Assembly: GCF_002868845.1 (NCBI RefSeq)
Contig: NZ_PKUB01000015.1
Span: 20,076 to 62,511, forward strand
DNA: 42,436 nucleotides
Direction of reading: 5' to 3'
From: Desulfuromonas sp.
GTDB taxonomy: Bacteria > Desulfobacterota > Desulfuromonadia > Desulfuromonadales > BM501
Numbering within the stretch: the first letter of the stretch is position 1; each line of letters starts with the position of its first letter. The notes under the pieces were generated by a model. That model did not search any database. It was not told the DNA's origin and was given only the letters and a program-made list of their open reading frames with translations. A program made the translations under genes and the position numbers. Below, piece by piece: positions 1 through 7,309 of this stretch.

Positions 1-572
1 GCCTCGTCCATGAGCAGCACCTCGGGGTCGACGGCGAGGCTCCGCGCCAGGCCCACCCGCTGCTGCATCCCCCCGGAGAGTTCGTCGGGGCGGCTGTCCC
101 TGTAGGCCTCCAGGCCGACCTGCTCAAGGGCCGCCGCGGCGCGCTCCAGGCGGATTTTCCTGTCGACGCCGGCCATCTCGAGGCCGAATGCGGCATTCTC
201 CAGCACCGTCATGTGGGGCATGAGGGCGAATGACTGGAAAACCATGCTCATCTTCTTGCGCCGCAACTGGATCAGGTCCTCGTCGGGCATGGTCGCTACG
301 TCCTGGCCATCGAAAAAAACGTGGCCGGAGGAGGGCTTGATGAGGCGGTTGAGCATCCGCACCAGAGTCGACTTACCCGACCCGGACAGACCCATGACGA
401 CGAAGATCTCGCCCTCCTGGATCTCGAAGCCGGCGTCCTGGACCCCGACGGTCATCCCGGTGCGCTCGTGGATCTGGTCCTTGTCCAGGCCGTCGCCGAG
501 CATCTTCAGGGCTTTTTTCGGTTGGGGTCCGAATATTTTGTACAGATTTTCGACCTTGATCTTTGTGGGCAT
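1..572 (-). CDS. proV: ProV-type glycine betaine/proline ABC transporter ATPase (3' end off window)
   Basis: ATP-binding subunit of an osmoprotectant (betaine/proline) importer; it energises uptake at the cytoplasmic face of the inner membrane. Seen: the start [15 protein letters not shown], then the ProV-specific extension before the Walker A motif (residues about 15-45, [18 protein letters not shown]), Walker [10 protein letters not shown]-loop [13 protein letters not shown], signature [15 protein letters not shown] and the beginning of Walker B LLMDEA, where the window ends. Length so far is 190 codons; the rest of the ATPase, any CBS domains and the permease and binding-protein genes would lie to the left. 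It follows the MarR gene by 75 bp on the same strand and is probably cotranscribed with it. The extension plus LMPHMTV separates it from amino-acid (GlnQ) ATPases. Confidence 0.9.
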   Translation of the reverse strand, partial: MPTKIKVENLYKIFGPQPKKALKMLGDGLDKDQIHERTGMTVGVQDAGFEIQEGEIFVVMGLSGSGKSTLVRMLNRLIKPSSGHVFFDGQDVATMPDEDLIQLRRKKMSMVFQSFALMPHMTVLENAAFGLEMAGVDRKIRLERAAAALEQVGLEAYRDSRPDELSGGMQQRVGLARSLAVDPEVLLMDE

Positions 573-647
573 GACGAAACCTTGCGAGATCGGGCTCGCT
601 TGAAGAGGAAAAGGACAGTTGCGGAGGTGGGAAAGCGGAAAAGGGCG

Positions 648-1268
648 CTATCTATCGGTCGGAGGTTTTTTGGCCGGGCCCGCCGAAATCGGACCCGTTT
701 CGAGCAGGGGAGCCGCATCGATCTGCCGGGCCTCCATCAGGTCGACGACCTTCTCCATCGCCAGGGTGATGGAAACCTGCTCCAGCTCGGGCAGTTTCAC
801 CAGCGCCTCGGAGAGGGTGTCCTGCAGAGGGGATGGGGCGTTTTCTGCCAGTTTCTTGCCGGCCTCTGTGACACAGATAAGAACCTGCCGGCGGTCCCTG
901 GTGCTGCGCATGCGGTCGACCAGGCCCTTGTCAGCGAGGCGATCGATGATTCCCACCACGGTGCTGGGGCTGAGGTAGACAGCCTGGGCAAGCCCGGTGG
1001 TGGTCAGGGACTCGTTTTCGGCAAGGGCAAGCAGGCAAGCGAGCTGCGGACCGGTAATCTGGTGCTGTGTGGCCAGTTTGCGCGAATGGATCTCCACGGC
1101 GCGGATGATGCGTCGCAGAGATTGAAGGATGCGCAATTCGTAGCTGCCCTTGGGAACCGCGGGCGTCGCCCCAGGTTCTGAGGAGGAATAGCCAGCCGGG
1201 GTTTTGTCGTTTCGATCGGCGTTTTCGGTAGATGTGGGGGAGGCTTGGCGCTTTGGCTTTTCGGGCAT
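648..1268 (-). CDS. MarR-family transcriptional regulator, probable osmolyte-gene regulator
   Basis: Winged-helix MarR regulator, 206 aa. About 40 N-terminal residues are polar, Pro/Ser/Thr-rich and probably disordered. The core runs from SYELRILQSLRRIIRAVEIHSRKL through the recognition helix region LAQAVYLSPSTVVGIIDRL to the wing RMRSTRDRRQVLICVTEAGKKL. I chose the ATG at 1268; a TTG one codon upstream is possible, and neither has a strong ribosome binding site. It lies directly upstream of proV, and a palindrome (1293-1306) sits in its promoter. MarR proteins next to osmolyte genes (EctR, CosR) control ectoine or betaine systems; that this one does the same is inference from position. Confidence 0.88.
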   Translation of the reverse strand: MPEKPKRQASPTSTENADRNDKTPAGYSSSEPGATPAVPKGSYELRILQSLRRIIRAVEIHSRKLATQHQITGPQLACLLALAENESLTTTGLAQAVYLSPSTVVGIIDRLADKGLVDRMRSTRDRRQVLICVTEAGKKLAENAPSPLQDTLSEALVKLPELEQVSITLAMEKVVDLMEARQIDAAPLLETGPISAGPAKKPPTDR

Positions 1269-1292
1269 CAAAGATTTCTTTCAATTAAAATG

Positions 1293-1319
1293 TTTCGTAC
1301 ACGAAATTCTTACACGAAA
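1293..1319. promoter_or_regulatory. Palindromic operator plus direct repeat upstream of the MarR gene
   Basis: TTTCGTACACGAAA (1293-1306) is a perfect inverted repeat with 6-bp arms and a 2-bp centre. The right half recurs as a direct repeat: TACACGAAA at 1298-1306 and 1311-1319. It lies 25-50 bp upstream of the MarR start, in the position expected for an autoregulatory site. MarR dimers typically bind palindromes of this size. Confidence 0.6.
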
Positions 1320-1414
1320 AGGTCCCCCCTGTCAAACCGGCCCTTCGCCTCGGGCTTCGGGCTGTCCCCTGCCCTGCCGACGTTTTTACACAAAAATTGG
1401 CCCGATAAAAAAAG

Positions 1415-1448
1415 AACGCCTCCGGCCCGTACTCGGACCGAAGGCGTT
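1415..1448 (-). terminator. Intrinsic terminator of the thioesterase gene
   Basis: Arms AACGCCTCCGG (1415-1425) and CCGAAGGCGTT (1438-1448) pair with one mismatch. Read leftward, the hairpin is followed by a run of seven T (the A-run at about 1407-1413 on the plus strand). It lies 35 bp past the thioesterase stop codon. Confidence 0.75.
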
Positions 1449-1482
1449 TTCTCTGGCGGGCGGCCATCGGCCGCGCCGCGGA

Positions 1483-1971
1483 TCACTTCTCCGGGATGGT
1501 GATGCAGAGGCACTGGGCCTCGGCGAATACCGTCTCGCCCGAACAGATCCGGCCGTGGACCATCACCTTGCGCCCCTCGGCGGAGACGACCTCGCTCTCG
1601 ACCGTCACCACCTGCTCCAGCGGCAGCAGGTTGCGGAAACTGATGTTGAGGTTGCCGACCACGATCGGGTGGCCCGCCGCCCATGCGGCCAGGCCGAGCA
1701 CCTCGTCGAGGACCGCGGCCATGGCGCCGCCGTGAGAATGCCCGGGCGGACCCTCGGTCTCGGGGCCGAACCAGATGCGCGCCCGCAGCCGCTCCTGCTC
1801 GTCGCGATAGTAGCGGACCCGGTAGCGGTTCCCCTCCGGTTCTCCGGAGACGAAGCGCAGCGACGCGCCGACCAGCGCCGGCGCATCGAAGGGAACCCAG
1901 CCAGCTTCGCCGCTCAGATCGACCGGCGGACATCCGGGTCCCGATTCGTTCTTCTCTGTGGCTGCTTCCAC
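1483..1971 (-). CDS. PaaI/YbgC-like hotdog-fold thioesterase
   Basis: A 162-aa single-domain hotdog acyl-CoA thioesterase candidate. The HGG signature is clear: PPGHSHGGAMAAVLDEVLG, followed by LNISFRNLLPLEQVVTVES and VHGRICSGETVFAEAQCLCI, the usual strand order of this fold. The reading frame stays open far upstream, but the likely start is the GTG at 1971, preceded by AGGAGAAGG with good spacing (VEAATEKNES...). The substrate cannot be read from the sequence. It stands alone between two intrinsic terminators, and the upstream one (1994-2026) lies only about 20 bp before the start codon. That implies either attenuation of this gene or a very short leader. Confidence 0.85.
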   Translation of the reverse strand: MEAATEKNESGPGCPPVDLSGEAGWVPFDAPALVGASLRFVSGEPEGNRYRVRYYRDEQERLRARIWFGPETEGPPGHSHGGAMAAVLDEVLGLAAWAAGHPIVVGNLNISFRNLLPLEQVVTVESEVVSAEGRKVMVHGRICSGETVFAEAQCLCITIPEK

Positions 1972-1993
1972 GGACCTTCTCCTCTGATGAGTC

Positions 1994-2026
1994 AAAAAAA
2001 GACCGGCGCCCGGTTGCGGCACCGGT
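1994..2026 (-). terminator. Intrinsic terminator/attenuator in the leader of the thioesterase gene
   Basis: On the minus strand ACCGGTGCC (2026-2018) pairs with GGCGCCGGT (2010-2002), 9 bp with one G-T wobble and a 7-nt loop, followed by CTTTTTTT. It ends about 20 nt before the GTG start at 1971. No upstream minus-strand gene is present for it to terminate, so it is either an attenuator or a leftover of a lost gene. Confidence 0.6.
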
Positions 2027-2107
2027 TGTCGAAACCCTCCGGGCTCTCCGCAGAGGACGACCCCCCGCGTGCGGTGAAATGCTGCCGGGCGGGCTAGGAT
2101 AGCAGAC

Positions 2108-2120
2108 TGTCCCCCCGAAG
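2108..2120. repeat. TGTCCCCCCGAAG motif flanking the glucosylglycerate cluster (left copy)
   Basis: TGTCCCCCCGAAG here and TGTCCCCCGAAAG at 7187-7199 lie on the two sides of the four-gene cluster in the same orientation. C-rich motifs of this kind are often found at the ends of IS200-like/REP-associated elements, but only the short motif is present. Confidence 0.3.
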
Positions 2121-2182
2121 GGTACCCTCTGCAGCACACTCTGCTACGATTGGAGCGCCAGACTCTCCATTCACAAAACCCC

Positions 2183-2214
2183 AATACGGACGGAACTGTC
2201 CTGTCCGCCGTATT
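2183..2214. repeat. Inverted repeat upstream of the glycerate kinase gene
   Basis: AATACGGACGG (2183-2193) faces CCGCCGTATT (2205-2214), complementary apart from a one-base bulge. It lacks a T-run, so it is not an obvious terminator. It could be an operator or a leader hairpin. Confidence 0.35.
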
Positions 2215-2295
2215 TCGGGCCGCCAGTCTGCACATTTTTTGCGCACAAAACCTTTGCCAGGCTCGAAAGATCCCGCTTTCAGGCCTTTTCGCCCT

Positions 2296-2311
2296 TGGCA
2301 CGATTCGTGTT
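2296..2311 (+). promoter_or_regulatory. Possible sigma54-type promoter of the glucosylglycerate cluster
   Basis: TGGCACGATTCGTGTT matches the sigma54 consensus fully in the -24 box (TGGCACG). The -12 box is only partly matched (TGTT where TTGC is expected). It is 27 bp upstream of the kinase start. The same stretch contains CACGATTCGTG, a palindrome whose TCGTG half resembles the MarR operator half-site, so an operator is the alternative reading. Confidence 0.35.
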
Positions 2312-2337
2312 ATCCATGAAGACAAAGGAGAACGGTC

Positions 2338-3315
2338 ATGCTCCCCCCAACCCTGCACAACCTGACGCCCGGCGAGGTGCTCGCGATCGCGGCCAAGGCC
2401 AGAGAGCCTTTTGTCGCTGCCGCCGGGCAGATGCAGATCGACAATAACCTGGAGCAGGAGCTGGTCGACATCTACATCCCGCTGGCGGCCGCCCTGCAAC
2501 GAAACGCCTGCACCCATGACGGGCCCTTGCTGGTCGGCATCAACGGGGCCCAGGGCGCCGGCAAGTCGACGCTCTGCCGACTGCTGCAGACCGTGCTCGA
2601 ACAGGGGTGGGGCCGGCGGGTCGCAAGCCTCTCTATCGACGATCTCTACCTGACCCGCGCCGAGCGCCGCGGCCTGGCGAAACGGGTCCATCCCCTGCTG
2701 GCGACCCGGGGCGTCCCCGGCACCCATGATGTCGAACTCGGGCTGCGGCTCCTCGGTGCCCTGCGGCAGCTGCGGGACGGCCGGCGCCTGACGGTCCCGG
2801 TCTTCGACAAGGCGATCGACGACCGGCTGCCGAAGGATGAATGGCGCCATGTGGACGGCCCGCTCGACGTCATCCTCTTCGAAGGCTGGTGCGTCGGCGC
2901 CCTGCCTCAGCCGGAGGAGGAATTATCCCTGCCGGTCAACAGCCTCGAGCGCGAGGAGGACCCCGACCTGTCCTGGCGGCGCTACGTCAACGGCCAGCTC
3001 CGAGAGGACTACCGAAGGCTCTTCGCCGAGCTCGACGTCCTGATCATGCTGGAGGTTCCCGGGATGGAGAACGTCCTCGATTGGCGCGGCCTGCAGGAGC
3101 GGAAACTCGCCTCGGCCGCCGGGCAAAAAAAAGAGCACAAGATCATGGATGCCGCGGCGCTGCGCCGCTTCATCATGCACTACGAACGCCTGACCCGGGC
3201 GATGCTGGCCGAGATGCCGGGCCGCGCCGACATCGTCCTGAAGCTGAACGCCGGGCACCGGATCGACGGGGTGCGGATCAACGCCCCTGCCCCGAGCGGA
3301 GAGACCCGACCATGA
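2338..3315 (+). CDS. D-glycerate kinase (plant-type GLYK / P-loop family)
   Basis: A 325-aa P-loop kinase. Walker A is GINGAQGAGKSTLCRLL near residues 68-83, followed by VASLSIDDLYLTRAERR, the D-glycerate kinase signature. HPLLATRGVPGTHDVELG, VPVFDKAIDDRLP and the Walker B-like VILFEGWCVG also match plant-type glycerate kinase and its bacterial relatives. It phosphorylates D-glycerate. Here it could supply 3-phosphoglycerate as acceptor for the glucosylglycerate synthase downstream, and could recapture glycerate released by the phosphorylase. Start ATG has AAAGGAG 6 bp upstream. Its stop overlaps the next start (ATGA), showing tight translational coupling. Product choice (2- or 3-phosphoglycerate) is not visible in the sequence. 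Confidence 0.9.
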   Translation: MLPPTLHNLTPGEVLAIAAKAREPFVAAAGQMQIDNNLEQELVDIYIPLAAALQRNACTHDGPLLVGINGAQGAGKSTLCRLLQTVLEQGWGRRVASLSIDDLYLTRAERRGLAKRVHPLLATRGVPGTHDVELGLRLLGALRQLRDGRRLTVPVFDKAIDDRLPKDEWRHVDGPLDVILFEGWCVGALPQPEEELSLPVNSLEREEDPDLSWRRYVNGQLREDYRRLFAELDVLIMLEVPGMENVLDWRGLQERKLASAAGQKKEHKIMDAAALRRFIMHYERLTRAMLAEMPGRADIVLKLNAGHRIDGVRINAPAPSGETRP

Positions 3316-4148
3316 CCGACCTCCTCGTCTTCACCGACCTCGACGGCACCCTGCTCGACCATCACAGCTATTCGTACGAACCGGCCCTGCCGGCCCTGCA
3401 GCGGCTGGCCGCGGCGGCGGTTCCGGTCATCTTCAATTCGAGCAAGACGGCCGCCGAGATTGACCAGCTGCGGCGCGAGCTCGACAACCGTCACCCCTTT
3501 ATCGTCGAAAACGGCAGCGCCGTCTGCAGCCCCGCCGGGTATTTTATCCCCGACGCGCTCCCCGGGGCGCACGCCGGCCAGGCCTGCGCGGTTCGCACCT
3601 TCGGTCCGGGCTACCCCGACATCCTCGGCCGGCTGCATCGGATCCGCGAGGGCGCCGGCTGCCGTTTCAGGGGCTTTTCCGATATGACCCGCGATGAACT
3701 GGCCACGGTGACCGGCCTCGACCCGGCCGCCGCCGCCCGCGCCCAGCAGCGCCACGCCTCGGAACCTCTGCTCTGGGAGGATACCGATGCGGCCCTCGAA
3801 CAATTTCGCCGGGATCTGCGGAAGAGCGAACTGAGCCTGGTCAGGGGGGGCCGCTTCTTTCACGTCATGGGAGAGGTCGACAAGGCCGACGCCCTGCGCT
3901 GGTTGACGAACCGCTACCGGCAAACCTGGCCGAATCGGCGCTGGCAAACCGTCGCCCTCGGCGACAGCCCGAACGACCGGGCCATGCTCGAAGCCGCCGA
4001 TCTCGCCGTGACCATCCCCCCTGCGGAGGGCCGTCCGCTGCAACTTGCCCGGAACACGCACGTTATCTGCCCCGCGGACCCCGGCCCGAGAGGCTGGCAA
4101 GACGCCATGACCCGCATTCTGAACCGAGAGACCGACAAAGGAGCCTGA
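3312..4148 (+). CDS. gpgP: Glucosyl-/mannosyl-3-phosphoglycerate phosphatase (HAD family)
   Basis: A 278-aa HAD phosphatase of the MpgP/GpgP type. Motif I is FTDLDGTLLD (residues about 7-16), motif II FNSSKTAAEI, the substrate region HPFIVENGSAV, the lysine motif GEVDKADALRWL, and motifs III/IV LGDSPNDRAMLEAAD. It removes phosphate from glucosyl-3-phosphoglycerate (or the mannosyl form) to give the free compatible solute. The start overlaps the kinase stop by ATGA. The adjacent synthase is of the glucosyl type, so glucosyl-3-phosphoglycerate is the likely substrate; these phosphatases usually accept both sugars. Confidence 0.9.
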   Translation: MTDLLVFTDLDGTLLDHHSYSYEPALPALQRLAAAAVPVIFNSSKTAAEIDQLRRELDNRHPFIVENGSAVCSPAGYFIPDALPGAHAGQACAVRTFGPGYPDILGRLHRIREGAGCRFRGFSDMTRDELATVTGLDPAAAARAQQRHASEPLLWEDTDAALEQFRRDLRKSELSLVRGGRFFHVMGEVDKADALRWLTNRYRQTWPNRRWQTVALGDSPNDRAMLEAADLAVTIPPAEGRPLQLARNTHVICPADPGPRGWQDAMTRILNRETDKGA

Positions 4149-4150
4149 CC

Positions 4151-5380
4151 ATGGGGAATTTTTACCAGAACGGCGTCATCACCACGCTGCACAACCTGAC
4201 CCGACGTCCGCTGGCGGAACTCGAGGAGGAGCTGGTCCGCTTTGCCAAGCGCCGCCCGATGTCGCTGGTGCTGCCGTCGCTCTTTTCCGAACTGGAAGGG
4301 CCGGCCCTCGGCCCGATCCTCGACGAACTGACGAAGGTCCCCTACCTGGGCGAGATCGTCATCGGCCTCGACCGTGCCGACGAGGCGCAGTTCCGCTACG
4401 CCAGGGGGTATTTCGACCGGCTGCCGCAGCACCACCGGATTCTCTGGAACGACGGCCCCCGGCTGCGGGCCATCGACCGGATGTTGGCCGACAAGGGGCT
4501 GGCCCCCACGGAGATGGGCAAGGGCCGCAACGTCTGGTACTGCTACGGCTACATCCTCGCCTCGGGGCGGGCCAAGGCGATCGCCCTGCACGACTGCGAC
4601 ATCGTCACCTACTCCCGGGAACTCCTCGCCCGGCTGATCTACCCCGTCGCCAACCCCAACTTCAACTACCAGTTCTGCAAGGGGTACTACTCGCGGATCG
4701 CAGACGGCAAGCTCAACGGCCGGGCCTGCCGCCTGCTGGTGACGCCCCTGCTGAAGTCGCTGCAGAAGATCTTCGGCCACAACGAGTACCTCGAGTACAT
4801 GGACAGCTTCCGCTACGCCCTCGCCGGCGAATTCTCGATGCGGGTGGACGTCCTCAACGACCTGCGCATCCCGAGCGACTGGGGCCTGGAGATCGGCGTC
4901 ATCTCCGAGATGTACCGAAACTACGCCACCAACCGCATCTGCCAGGTCGACATCGCCGACACCTACGACCACAAGCACCAGGACCTCTCCGCCGACGACC
5001 CCCAGGGGGGCCTGTCGCGCATGAGCACCGACATCGTCAAGGCCGTCGTCCGCAAGCTCGCCACCCAGGGGCAGATCTTCTCCCTGGAGCGCTTCCGCAG
5101 CCTCAAGGCGACCTACTACCGGACCGCCCTCGACTTTATCGAGGCGTACTACAACGACGCCCTCATCAACGGCCTGACCCTCGATCGCCACAAGGAAGAG
5201 AAATCGGTGGAGCTCTTCGCCGAGAACATCATGCGAGCCGGCGAGATCTTCCTCTCCAACCCCATGGAGACCCCCTTCATGCCGAGCTGGAACCGGGTGG
5301 TCAGTGCCATTCCCGACATTTTCGAAAAACTCTACGAGGCCGTCGAAGCGGACAACCGCGAATTCCAGGGCCGGAGCTGA
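4151..5380 (+). CDS. gpgS: Glucosyl-3-phosphoglycerate synthase (GT81-like)
   Basis: A 409-aa retaining glycosyltransferase that joins glucose from a nucleotide sugar to 3-phosphoglycerate. Seen: VLPSLFSELEGPALGPILDEL, then EIVIGLDRADEAQF, the metal-binding DxD in ALHDCDIVTY (about residues 150-160), NFNYQFCKGYYSRI and RYALAGEFSMRVDVLNDLRIPSDWGLEIGVISE, all typical of bacterial and archaeal GpgS. It starts 2 bp after the phosphatase stop. Synthase and phosphatase together make the standard two-step glucosylglycerate pathway. No deletion, frameshift or missing catalytic element is visible. Confidence 0.93.
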   Translation: MGNFYQNGVITTLHNLTRRPLAELEEELVRFAKRRPMSLVLPSLFSELEGPALGPILDELTKVPYLGEIVIGLDRADEAQFRYARGYFDRLPQHHRILWNDGPRLRAIDRMLADKGLAPTEMGKGRNVWYCYGYILASGRAKAIALHDCDIVTYSRELLARLIYPVANPNFNYQFCKGYYSRIADGKLNGRACRLLVTPLLKSLQKIFGHNEYLEYMDSFRYALAGEFSMRVDVLNDLRIPSDWGLEIGVISEMYRNYATNRICQVDIADTYDHKHQDLSADDPQGGLSRMSTDIVKAVVRKLATQGQIFSLERFRSLKATYYRTALDFIEAYYNDALINGLTLDRHKEEKSVELFAENIMRAGEIFLSNPMETPFMPSWNRVVSAIPDIFEKLYEAVEADNREFQGRS

Positions 5381-5389
5381 CACGGACCG

Positions 5390-7153
5390 ATGGAAAAGAG
5401 ATCGATCGAGACATTCATCCAGGCCGCGGCGCCCAGGCTTCAGCGCCTCTACGGCGCCAACCAGGCCCCGCTGCTCCTCGATGAAATCACCTCGCTGCTG
5501 CAAAGCCACCGCGCGGCAGGATCGGCTGCCCGATGCGAACGCTGGGACCAGGAGGATGTGATCCTGATCTCCTACGGCGACAGCATTCGCACCGGCGGCG
5601 AAGCGCCGCTGCGGACGTTGGGGCGGTTTCTCCGCGAACACCTCGAAGGGTTGATCAGCACGGTCCATATCCTGCCCTTCTTCCCGTTCAGTTCCGATGA
5701 CGGCTTCTCGGTGATCGACTACGCCGCCGTCGACCCGGAGCTGGGAGACTGGAAGGATATCGCCGCGATCAGGCAGGATTTCGACCTGATGATCGACCTG
5801 GTGATCAACCACGTCTCGCGCGAAAGCCTGTGGTTCATCGATTTCATCAACAACCGGCCGCCGGCCTGCTATTACTTCATCGAGATGGACCCCCAGGTCG
5901 ACCTCAGCGATGTCGTCCGGCCCCGCCAGAACAAGGTGCTGACCCCGGTCCACACCCATCGCGGCCTGAAGCACGTCTGGTCGACCTTCAGCGAAGACCA
6001 GATCGACCTGAATTTCGCCAACCCCAACGTCCTGCTCTAATTCGTCCGCATCCTGCTCCTCTACCTGCGCCGGGGCGGCCGATTCATCAGGCTCGACGCC
6101 ATCGCCTACCTCTGGAAGAAGCTCGGCACCTCCTGCATCAACCTCGAACATACCCACGAGATCGTCAAATTGCTGCGGGAAGTGATGGACGCAGCGGCCC
6201 CCGACGCGGTTCTGCTCACCGAGACCAACCTGCCCCACGCCCAGAACCATAGCTACTACGGCGACGGCGACGAAGCGCACATGGTCTACCAGTTCAGCCT
6301 CGCCCCCCTGCTGCTGCACGCCCTGCACCGCGGCACCAGCCGTTATCTCAACGAGTGGGCCCGAAACCGCTGCACCGCTCCGGAGGGCTGCACCTTCCTC
6401 AACTTCACCGCCTCGCACGACGGCATCGGCCTGCGCCCGGCCGAAGGCCTGATCCCCCAGTCGGAGATCGAGGCGCTGATCGAGTCGATGCACGGCTTCG
6501 GCGGCTACGTCAGCATGAAGAGCAATCCCGACGGCAGCAACAGCCCCTACGAGATCAACATCTCCTATTTCGACGCCCTGCAGGGGACGGCGGGCGGCCG
6601 GGACCAGTGGCAGGTCCCCCGGTTCCTGGCCTCGCAAACGGTCATGCTGGCCATCAAGGGGATCCCGGCCCTCTACGTCCAGAGCCTGATCGCCTCGCCC
6701 AACGATCTGGAAGGGGTCGAAAAGACCGGCCGGACCCGGTCCATCAACCGCCGCAAATGGGACTATGGCCAGCTCTCCGGGTTGATCCGGAACCCTTACA
6801 CCCCGAACAACCTGGTTTTCCATGAACTGCGCCGGCTGCTCGCGATCCGTCGGCAGCAGCCGGCCTTTCACCCCGACGCAGGCCAGGAGATCCTCGCCCT
6901 CGGTGACGCGTTCTTCGGCGTTCGGCGACTTTCGGCTTCGTCGGAACAGGAGATCCTCGCCATCAGCAATCTGACCGAATGGCCGCAGCGCCTCTGCCTG
7001 CAGCCGCAAACCGGCCTGTCACTGACGGATCGCAGCTTTGACCTGATCGGCAACGGACCGGTCACAATGGTCAATGAAGCGACGATCCTGCAGCCTTACC
7101 AGACCCTTTGGTTGGCAGAAAAACAGCCCGCGAAGAAGGTCGCGAAACCATAA
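5390..7153 (+). pseudogene. Glucosylglycerate (sucrose phosphorylase-like, GH13_18) phosphorylase interrupted by in-frame TAA
   Basis: A 587-codon frame of the sucrose phosphorylase/glucosylglycerate phosphorylase family, which splits glucosylglycerate with phosphate to glucose 1-phosphate and glycerate. The N-terminal part (216 aa) includes LISYGDSIRTGGEAPL, HILPFFPFSSDDGFSVIDY and EDQIDLNFANPNVLL. Then comes TAA (6038-6040), and the same frame continues FVRILLLYLRRGGRFIRLDAIAYLWK, TETNLPHAQNHSYYGDGDEAHMVYQF and FTASHDGIGLRP. The expected residue at the stop is Glu (NPEVLLEF in relatives), so GAA to TAA is the simplest explanation. All three catalytic carboxylates (nucleophile Asp in IRLDAI, acid/base Glu in TETN, Asp in SHDGIG) lie after the stop. 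If the stop is real, the first fragment is inactive; an internal start at 6170 gives a piece lacking the nucleophile. Confidence 0.85.
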
Positions 7154-7186
7154 CCCGAACGCCTTTTAGGGCATCAATGAGTAAGG

Positions 7187-7199
7187 TGTCCCCCGAAAG
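7187..7199. repeat. TGTCCCCCGAAAG motif flanking the glucosylglycerate cluster (right copy)
   Basis: Near-identical partner of the motif at 2108-2120, here 34 bp after the phosphorylase stop, in the same orientation. See that entry. Confidence 0.3.
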
Positions 7200-7271
7200 T
7201 CCGAAATTATGAGGACGGGCAAGAGTTATCGATCCAAGGCCTTCACCTGTGACCCCTGAGGCCCAAAAGAT

Positions 7272-7299
7272 AAGAGCGACCCCCGGGGAGGTCGCTCTT
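7272..7299. terminator. Hairpin between the convergent phosphorylase and protease genes
   Basis: AAGAGCGACC (7272-7281) and GGTCGCTCTT (7290-7299) pair perfectly over 10 bp with an 8-nt loop. The downstream sequence on the minus strand is ATCTTTTG and on the plus strand GTGTGG, so it is a better terminator for the leftward protease gene. Confidence 0.6.
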
Positions 7300-7309
7300 G
7301 TGTGGATAC

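Larger units (their letters stand above)
1972..2337. other. 366-bp divergent intergenic region between thioesterase and glycerate kinase
   Basis: I see no convincing gene here. It holds the minus-strand terminator/attenuator (1994-2026), a TGTCCCCCCGAAG motif (2108-2120) echoed at 7187-7199, an inverted repeat (2183-2214), and a TGGCACG element that may be a -24 promoter box (2296-2302) before the AAAGGAG ribosome binding site of the kinase. Confidence 0.6.

Noticed and set aside
1972-2850. Upstream extension of the thioesterase to a start near 2850
   Set aside because: It would run antisense to glycerate kinase and through an intrinsic terminator. The GTG at 1971 has a good ribosome binding site and gives a normal family length.
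5990-6060. A programmed frameshift in the phosphorylase
   Set aside because: The sequences before and after the stop are in the same frame, so no shift is needed. There is no slippery run at the site.
3914-7009. A very long open frame on the minus strand opposite gpgS and the phosphorylase
   Set aside because: It mirrors the codon bias of high-GC genes on the other strand, its translation is low-complexity Val/Gly/Asp-rich without domains, and the plus-strand genes are clearly real. The same holds for open antisense frames at 24635-26914 and 31540-33771.
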